Source: an uncultured Oscillospiraceae bacterium (lineage in GTDB: Bacteria > Bacillota > Clostridia > Oscillospirales > Oscillospiraceae). From it: a stretch of DNA of 64,000 nt. The stretch covers positions 62,001 to 126,000 of the forward strand of contig CALWXF010000002.1 of NCBI GenBank assembly GCA_944385445.1, written 5' to 3'. The position numbers and the translations under genes are program-made. This document shows, one piece after another, positions 59,898-64,000 of this stretch. The notes beneath the pieces are model-generated. The model had not been told where the DNA came from, did not search any database, and saw nothing but the letters and a program-made list of their open reading frames with translations. Within the stretch, counting starts at the first letter, position 1, and the number at the start of each line of letters is the position of its first letter.

Positions 59898-60338
59898 ATG
59901 GGACAAGTGATGGCTGTGTGTATCAGCGAGAAGAAGGGGACTCAGAAGAAAAATGTGAACACCGCCACCTTTGTGGAGGACTGGGGCATCCAGGGGGATG
60001 CCCACGCTGGGAGGTGGCATCGACAGGTGTCTCTTCTGTCTCATGAGCAGGTGGAGGATTTTCGGGCCCGGGGCGCTGTGGTGGACCACGGGGCTTTTGG
60101 AGAGAACCTGGTGGTGTCTGGGTTTGACTTCAAGACTCTGCCCATTGGGACCAAGTTCCGGTGCGGGAACGTGGTGCTGGAGCTGACCCAGGTGGGAAAG
60201 GAGTGCCACGCCCACTGTGAAATTTACAAGGTGATGGGGGACTGCATCATGCCCCGGGAGGGAGTGTTCACCCGGGTGCTCCATGGGGGAACCATCTCCG
60301 TGGGGGATGAGCTGACCGTCTGGGAGGGAGAAGCGTGA
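59898..60338 (+). CDS. MOSC-domain protein
   Basis: The 146-residue protein is a single MOSC domain: WGIQGDAHAGRWHRQVSLLS, FGENLVVSGFDF, QVGKECHAHCEIYKV. The conserved Cys is in GKECHAHC. MOSC domains bind Moco or deliver sulfur to it, and stand-alone forms can cure molybdenum enzymes or reduce N-hydroxylated compounds. The ATG at 59898 has AGGAGG upstream; it overlaps the GTG start of mogA by four bases. In this operon it may replace part of MPT maturation, which is inference. Confidence 0.9.
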   Translation: MGQVMAVCISEKKGTQKKNVNTATFVEDWGIQGDAHAGRWHRQVSLLSHEQVEDFRARGAVVDHGAFGENLVVSGFDFKTLPIGTKFRCGNVVLELTQVGKECHAHCEIYKVMGDCIMPREGVFTRVLHGGTISVGDELTVWEGEA

Positions 60339-60820
60339 GAGTTGCCATTTTGACCCTCAGTGACTCCGGGTATGCCGGGACACGGGAGGATGCCAGCGGG
60401 CCCCTCATTGCCCGCATGGTGGAGCAGGAGGGACACCAGGTGGTGTACACCCAGCTGCTCCCAGATGGGATAGATCCCCTGTATACCACCCTGTGCCAAT
60501 TGTGCGATGAGAACCGGGTGGACCTCATTCTCACCACAGGGGGCACTGGATTTTCTCCCCGGGATCTGACACCCGAGGCCACCGCCCAGGCCATTCAGCG
60601 CCCTGCCCCGGGGATAGCCGAGGGAATGCGCTATCACTCCCTACAAATTACCCCCAAGGCCATGCTCAGCCGTGCCACGGCGGGCATCCGAGCCCAGACC
60701 CTCATTGTGAATTTACCGGGCAGTCCCAAGGCGGTGCGGGAGTGCCTGGAGTACATCCTGCCGCCCCTGGCCCACGGGCTGGAAATTTTGACGGGGCAGA
60801 GTGGAAACTGTGCCCGATAG
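60335..60820 (+). CDS. mogA: Molybdopterin adenylyltransferase MogA/MoaB type
   Basis: The 161-residue protein begins at GTG with GGGAGGGAG upstream and has VAILTLSDSGYAGTREDASG, LILTTGGTGFSPRDLTPEAT and LIVNLPGSPKAVRECLEYIL, which are the MoCF-domain blocks. It adenylylates molybdopterin before metal insertion by MoeA. It overlaps the MOSC gene by four bases and precedes modA by 11. Confidence 0.93.
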   Translation: MRVAILTLSDSGYAGTREDASGPLIARMVEQEGHQVVYTQLLPDGIDPLYTTLCQLCDENRVDLILTTGGTGFSPRDLTPEATAQAIQRPAPGIAEGMRYHSLQITPKAMLSRATAGIRAQTLIVNLPGSPKAVRECLEYILPPLAHGLEILTGQSGNCAR

Positions 60821-60831
60821 GAGGAGAGAAT

Positions 60832-61668
60832 ATGAAACGGAAATCACTGGTATGTGCCTGCCTCATGAGCGCTTTGCTGCTGCCCATGTGGGGCTGTAGC
60901 TCCACTCCTGCCACCTCAGAGCAGGCAGAGGTGGTGGTGTTTGCAGCGGCCTCTCTGGAATCCGCTCTGACCCAGATTGCCCAGACCTATGAGGCCCAGC
61001 ATGAAGATGTCAAGCTCACCTTTACCTTTGACTCCTCCGGGACCTTAAAGACCCAAATTGAGGAGGGGGCGGTGTGCGACCTGTTCCTCTCGGCGGCTCA
61101 GAAGCAGATGAACCAGCTGGACAGCCAGGACACCACGGGGACCAACATCGACGGCCTGGACTTTGTCTACTCGGACACTCGCATCAACCTGCTGGAAAAT
61201 CAGGTGGTGCTGGCGGTGCCTCCGGAGAACCCTGGTAAGATCAACTCCTTTACTGACCTTGCAGCTGGGGACTACCTGCTGTGTATTGGCAATGATGACG
61301 TGCCGGTGGGGGCCTACTCTCTGGAGATTTTGAACTACCTGGGCTACTCTCTGGACCAGTTGGAGGACCAGGGCAAGGTGACCTATGCCTCCAACGTTTC
61401 CGAAGTGGCCCGCCAGGTAAAGGAGGGCGTGGTGGATGCCGGAATGGTGTATGCCACCGACGCCAGCACCTACGGCCTCAACGTGGTGGATGCCGCCACG
61501 CCGGAGATGTGTCAGCAGGTCATCTATCCCGCCGCCGTGATGAAGAGTGGACAGGCGGACAGCTATGATGCAGCGGAGGATTTTCTCACCTACCTGTACA
61601 CCAATGAGACGGCCATCTCCGTGTGGAAGGATGTGGGCTTTGCCCTGATTGCCCAAGGGGACAACTGA
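60832..61668 (+). CDS. modA: Molybdate ABC transporter substrate-binding lipoprotein ModA
   Basis: The 278-residue precursor has a lipoprotein signal (LLLPMWGCSSTP) and then the ModA fold: VVVFAAASLESALTQIAQTY, FTFDSSGTLKTQIEEGA, CDLFLSAAQKQMNQLD and VPVGAYSLEIL. The Ser in AAASL and SSGTL bind the oxyanion. It captures molybdate (or tungstate) for ModBC. The ATG at 60832 follows AGGAGGAGAGAAT. It overlaps modB by one base. Confidence 0.94.
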   Translation: MKRKSLVCACLMSALLLPMWGCSSTPATSEQAEVVVFAAASLESALTQIAQTYEAQHEDVKLTFTFDSSGTLKTQIEEGAVCDLFLSAAQKQMNQLDSQDTTGTNIDGLDFVYSDTRINLLENQVVLAVPPENPGKINSFTDLAAGDYLLCIGNDDVPVGAYSLEILNYLGYSLDQLEDQGKVTYASNVSEVARQVKEGVVDAGMVYATDASTYGLNVVDAATPEMCQQVIYPAAVMKSGQADSYDAAEDFLTYLYTNETAISVWKDVGFALIAQGDN

Positions 61669-62324
61669 TGGACCTCTACCCACTGTTGAATTCTCTGCGC
61701 ATTGCGGCCCTGTCCACTGCCATCATCTTCTTTGTGGGGCTGTGGGCGGCCCAGGCGATCTCCCGGTGTCATCCGGTGGTAAAGGGGGTTCTGGACGTGG
61801 TGCTCACCCTGCCCCTGGTGTTGCCACCTACAGTGGTGGGCTATCTGCTGCTGTGCCTGCTGGGTCCCAATGGGGCGGTGGGCAGCGTAGTGGCCCGCTT
61901 GCTGGATGTGCGCCTGACCATGGTGTGGTATGCGGGAGTGTTTTCCTCGGCGGTGGTGGCCTTTCCCCTGATGTACCGCACGGCCCGGGGGGCCTTTGAG
62001 AGCTACGACACCACCCTCACCGATGCCGCCCGCACCTTAGGGCGGGGAAATGTGTGGATTTTCTGGCACATTCAGCTGCCCTGCTGCCGCCAGGGAATTT
62101 TGGCGGGGACGGTGCTGGCCTTTGCACGGGCCCTGGGGGAGTACGGAGCCACCTCCATGATCGCAGGGTATACCCCGGGAAAGACCGCCACCATCTCCAC
62201 CACGGTCTACCAATTTTGGCGTACAGGCAATGATGCCATGGCGCTGCGTTGGGTACTGGTGAATCTGGCCATTTCGGGCGTGGTGTTGCTGGCCATCAAT
62301 CTGTTGGAGCACAAGGAGAGGTGA
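61668..62324 (+). CDS. modB: Molybdate ABC transporter permease ModB
   Basis: The 218-residue protein has about five membrane helices and the EAA loop TLGRGNVWIFWHIQLPC with RALGEYGATSMIAG, the ModB hallmark. It is the permease of the ModABC system for molybdate uptake. The ATG overlaps the modA stop by one base. Full length. Confidence 0.94.
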   Translation: MDLYPLLNSLRIAALSTAIIFFVGLWAAQAISRCHPVVKGVLDVVLTLPLVLPPTVVGYLLLCLLGPNGAVGSVVARLLDVRLTMVWYAGVFSSAVVAFPLMYRTARGAFESYDTTLTDAARTLGRGNVWIFWHIQLPCCRQGILAGTVLAFARALGEYGATSMIAGYTPGKTATISTTVYQFWRTGNDAMALRWVLVNLAISGVVLLAINLLEHKER

Positions 62325-62329
62325 CGGAT

Positions 62330-63337
62330 ATGTCCCTGACGGTAGACATTGAAAAACAGCTGGGGAAATTCCGCCTCCAAGTCTTCTTTACCGCCCCGCT
62401 GGGGGAGGTGACCGGACTGTTGGGTGCCTCTGGCAGCGGCAAGACGGTGACACTGCGGTGTGTTGCCGGGCTGCTTACCCCGGACAAAGGGCACATCGAG
62501 CTGGACGGCCGGGTGCTGTTTGACCACGAAAGGGGAGTGAACCTGCCACCCCAGCAGCGGAAAGTGGGATATCTCTTTCAGCAGTACGCCCTATTTCCTC
62601 ACTATACTGTGGAGCAGAACATCGCCGTGGCTGCCCAGGACCGAGGGGCGGTGGAGGAACTGCTGCACCGCTTTCAGTTGCAGGAGCACCGACACAAGCG
62701 TCCCCGTCAGCTCTCAGGGGGACAGCAGCAGCGGGTGGCCTTGGCCCGGATTCTGGCCGCCCAGCCCCAGGTGCTGCTGTTGGATGAACCATTTTCGGCG
62801 CTGGACACCCACCTGAGGGAGGAGATTCAGGGGGAACTGTCCCGGTTTCTGGAGCAGTTCTCCGGCCCCTGTCTTATGGTCACCCACAGCCGGGAGGAGG
62901 TGCGGCGGATGTGCCACCAGGTGTGTGTGGTCCACCACGGAGTATCTCAGCCCATGCAGACCGCGGAGGAGTTTTTCCATTATCCCCGCACCCTGTCTGC
63001 CTGCCGCCTTATGGGTTGTCCCAATATTTCGCCCGTGGAGCATCGTGGGGATGGGGGGGCATATGCTACAGCCTGGGGGCTCCCGGTGCAGGTGCCCCAA
63101 AACGCTGCCTATGTGGCTATCCAGCCCCACCATATCCGTCTGGCGGATGGACCTGGCTCACATCGACTGTTTTGCCGTTGCACCCAGGTGGATCAGGGGC
63201 CATTCTCGGTGTGTGTGTCCTTGGCTTGTGCAGATGGAGCATTACAGATGGAGGTATCCAACTCGGAGTGGCAGAATGCCCAGGAAGTATGGGTGGAGTT
63301 GTTGCCGCAGTGTCTCATACCATTATTAGAAGAATGA
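62330..63337 (+). CDS. modC: Molybdate ABC transporter ATP-binding protein ModC
   Basis: The 335-residue protein has Walker A GASGSGKTVTL, signature LSGGQQQRVALARIL and Walker B VLLLDEPFSALDTHL, followed by a C-terminal MOP-type region (VAIQPHHIRLADGPG, TQVDQGPFSVCVSLACADG) that binds oxyanion for feedback control. It powers ModAB. The ATG at 62330 has AAGGAG upstream. It is the last gene of the riboswitch-controlled operon. Confidence 0.94.
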   Translation: MSLTVDIEKQLGKFRLQVFFTAPLGEVTGLLGASGSGKTVTLRCVAGLLTPDKGHIELDGRVLFDHERGVNLPPQQRKVGYLFQQYALFPHYTVEQNIAVAAQDRGAVEELLHRFQLQEHRHKRPRQLSGGQQQRVALARILAAQPQVLLLDEPFSALDTHLREEIQGELSRFLEQFSGPCLMVTHSREEVRRMCHQVCVVHHGVSQPMQTAEEFFHYPRTLSACRLMGCPNISPVEHRGDGGAYATAWGLPVQVPQNAAYVAIQPHHIRLADGPGSHRLFCRCTQVDQGPFSVCVSLACADGALQMEVSNSEWQNAQEVWVELLPQCLIPLLEE

Positions 63338-63350
63338 TATAGAAAGCTTT

Positions 63351-63382
63351 CATCGCCTCGGCTTCTAGCGTAGCCGAGGCGA
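63351..63382 (+). terminator. Intrinsic terminator of the molybdenum operon
   Basis: ATCGCCTCGGCT pairs perfectly with AGCCGAGGCGAT around TCTAGCGT, followed by TTAGTA. Confidence 0.82.
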
Positions 63383-63613
63383 TTTAGTATAGAGGTATGT
63401 ATTGGATTCCGTAACAGTACGGAAGACTGAACAAGATATTTGCATGAAATGGGATTATTTTCTGTCATAGATTTGGGTCAACTGTGTTGTAAAAAACGGG
63501 GAAATGGAGTAAAATGAAAAAAACTGTGTAAAAGTTTTTCGTAAATTGCTACACAAGCAAAATTGTTTTCTGTGAAAAAGACAGAATGTTTAGTTGAGGT
63601 GCGGGGGAGAGAC
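63383..63613 (+). other. AT-rich leader of the sugar transferase gene
   Basis: About 230 bases of clearly AT-richer DNA than before. Runs of A and T occur near 63490-63560, and a promoter for the sugar transferase is likely here, but I could not single out one -35/-10 pair. No open reading frame or known RNA is visible. Confidence 0.45.
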
Positions 63614-64000
63614 ATGTATAGAAACTGGATTAAGAGGGGTATTGATATTGTGCTGTCGGGCCTGGGGTTGGTTTGTTTGTCGTGGCTCTATCTTATTTTG
63701 ATTATTGCTGTGAAGGTTGATGACCCTGGTCCGGCTTTTTTTACTCAAAAACGTGTAGGGAAAAACAAGGCACTCTTTGAGCTACATAAATTTCGTTCTA
63801 TGAAAATGTGTACACCTCGGGATACGCCAACTCATTTGTTAGAGAATCCTGAGCAATATATTACTCGTGTAGGAAGGTTTTTGCGGAAGAGTTCGTTGGA
63901 CGAGCTGCCGCAGGTATGGGACATTTTTGTTGGTAAAATGAGTATTATTGGACCTCGACCGGCGCTGTGGAATCAATATGATCTGATCGAAGAGCGAGAT
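63614..64000 (+). CDS. Undecaprenyl-phosphate sugar transferase, N-terminal part
   Basis: The frame runs open off the window end, giving 129 residues. It is a WbaP/PglC/WcaJ-type phosphoglycosyl transferase: N-terminal re-entrant helix (IDIVLSGLGLVCLSWLYLIL), DDPGPAFFTQKRVGKNKALF, ELHKFRSMKM and SLDELPQVWDIFVGKMSIIG, PRP. These enzymes put the first sugar phosphate on undecaprenyl phosphate in capsule or O-antigen assembly. The ATG has GGGGGAGAGAC upstream. Codons are AT-richer than in the preceding operon, suggesting separate origin. A short cytoplasmic monotopic form is likely, since only one N-terminal hydrophobic segment is present. Confidence 0.9.
   Translation, partial: MYRNWIKRGIDIVLSGLGLVCLSWLYLILIIAVKVDDPGPAFFTQKRVGKNKALFELHKFRSMKMCTPRDTPTHLLENPEQYITRVGRFLRKSSLDELPQVWDIFVGKMSIIGPRPALWNQYDLIEERD

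Overview
The window reads as chromosome from a moderately GC-rich, spore-forming, gut-type member of the Clostridia, most likely Oscillospiraceae/Ruminococcaceae; this placement is inference. The sequence shows an alpha/beta small acid-soluble spore protein with a sigma-G-like promoter, strong AGGAGG ribosome binding sites, Gram-positive cell-wall anchors of the NVPQTGD type, many XRE/PadR regulators, and ABC, LCP and CpsB/CpsCD proteins typical of monoderm Firmicutes. I saw no rRNA, tRNA, CRISPR array or insertion sequence.

Region by region. 1-1.1 kb: the end of a sugar-binding-type protein abutting an orphan 3' tail of a cell-wall-anchored surface protein (a fusion scar). 1.2-5.2 kb: XRE regulator plus a heterodimeric ABC pair whose second half carries an in-frame TAA. 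5.2-14.9 kb: a secreted protein of unknown function, a peroxide-defence pair (bcp-yaaA), a HipA-like kinase, a zinc alcohol dehydrogenase, a PadR/SEDS-like pair with a consensus promoter and palindromic operator, and a P-loop kinase/macro-domain/DUF2200/vWA module. 15-19.4 kb: a minus-strand run (peptide deformylase-like, TIGR04076, SDR, YfcE phosphoesterase, MATE), an HTH protein and an SGNH hydrolase. 19.6-28.8 kb: an acetyltransferase, SASP, then two very large secreted glycosidases (GH20 and GH97) sharing a FIVAR-repeat/Pro-Thr/NVPQTGD tail, the same tail left as a fragment at 0.66 kb. 28.9-36.4 kb: aroD, an XRE-desulfoferrodoxin fusion, a sigma factor/membrane protein/serpin operon, a Rieske-type FAD oxidoreductase, and an LCP protein.

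36.5-55.3 kb is a surface-polysaccharide region into which a RiPP-like system is woven. It contains a PqqD-like recognition protein, a giant vWA surface protein, a small precursor-like peptide with a YVKPAL leader motif, an HPr-kinase-like protein, a radical SAM/SPASM enzyme, a nucleotidyltransferase-family protein, a metallophosphoesterase, an ABC exporter and an S26-type signal peptidase. These are followed by CpsB phosphatase, an Ig-like membrane protein and two fused Wzz/BY-kinases. The PqqD, HPr-kinase, nucleotidyltransferase and ABC parts recall phosphorylating lasso-peptide clusters, but a radical SAM enzyme stands where the lasso cyclase would be. The exporter promoter contains a G9 tract between -35 and -10, suggesting phase-variable expression.

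55.4-63.4 kb is a compact molybdenum operon under a Moco-type riboswitch with a terminator expression platform: a molybdopterin-binding protein, moeA, moaC, mobB, moaA, a MOSC protein, mogA and modABC. MoaD/MoaE (MPT synthase) are not in the window. At 63.6 kb an AT-richer undecaprenyl-phosphate sugar transferase begins and runs off the end, so the molybdenum operon is bracketed by polysaccharide genes.
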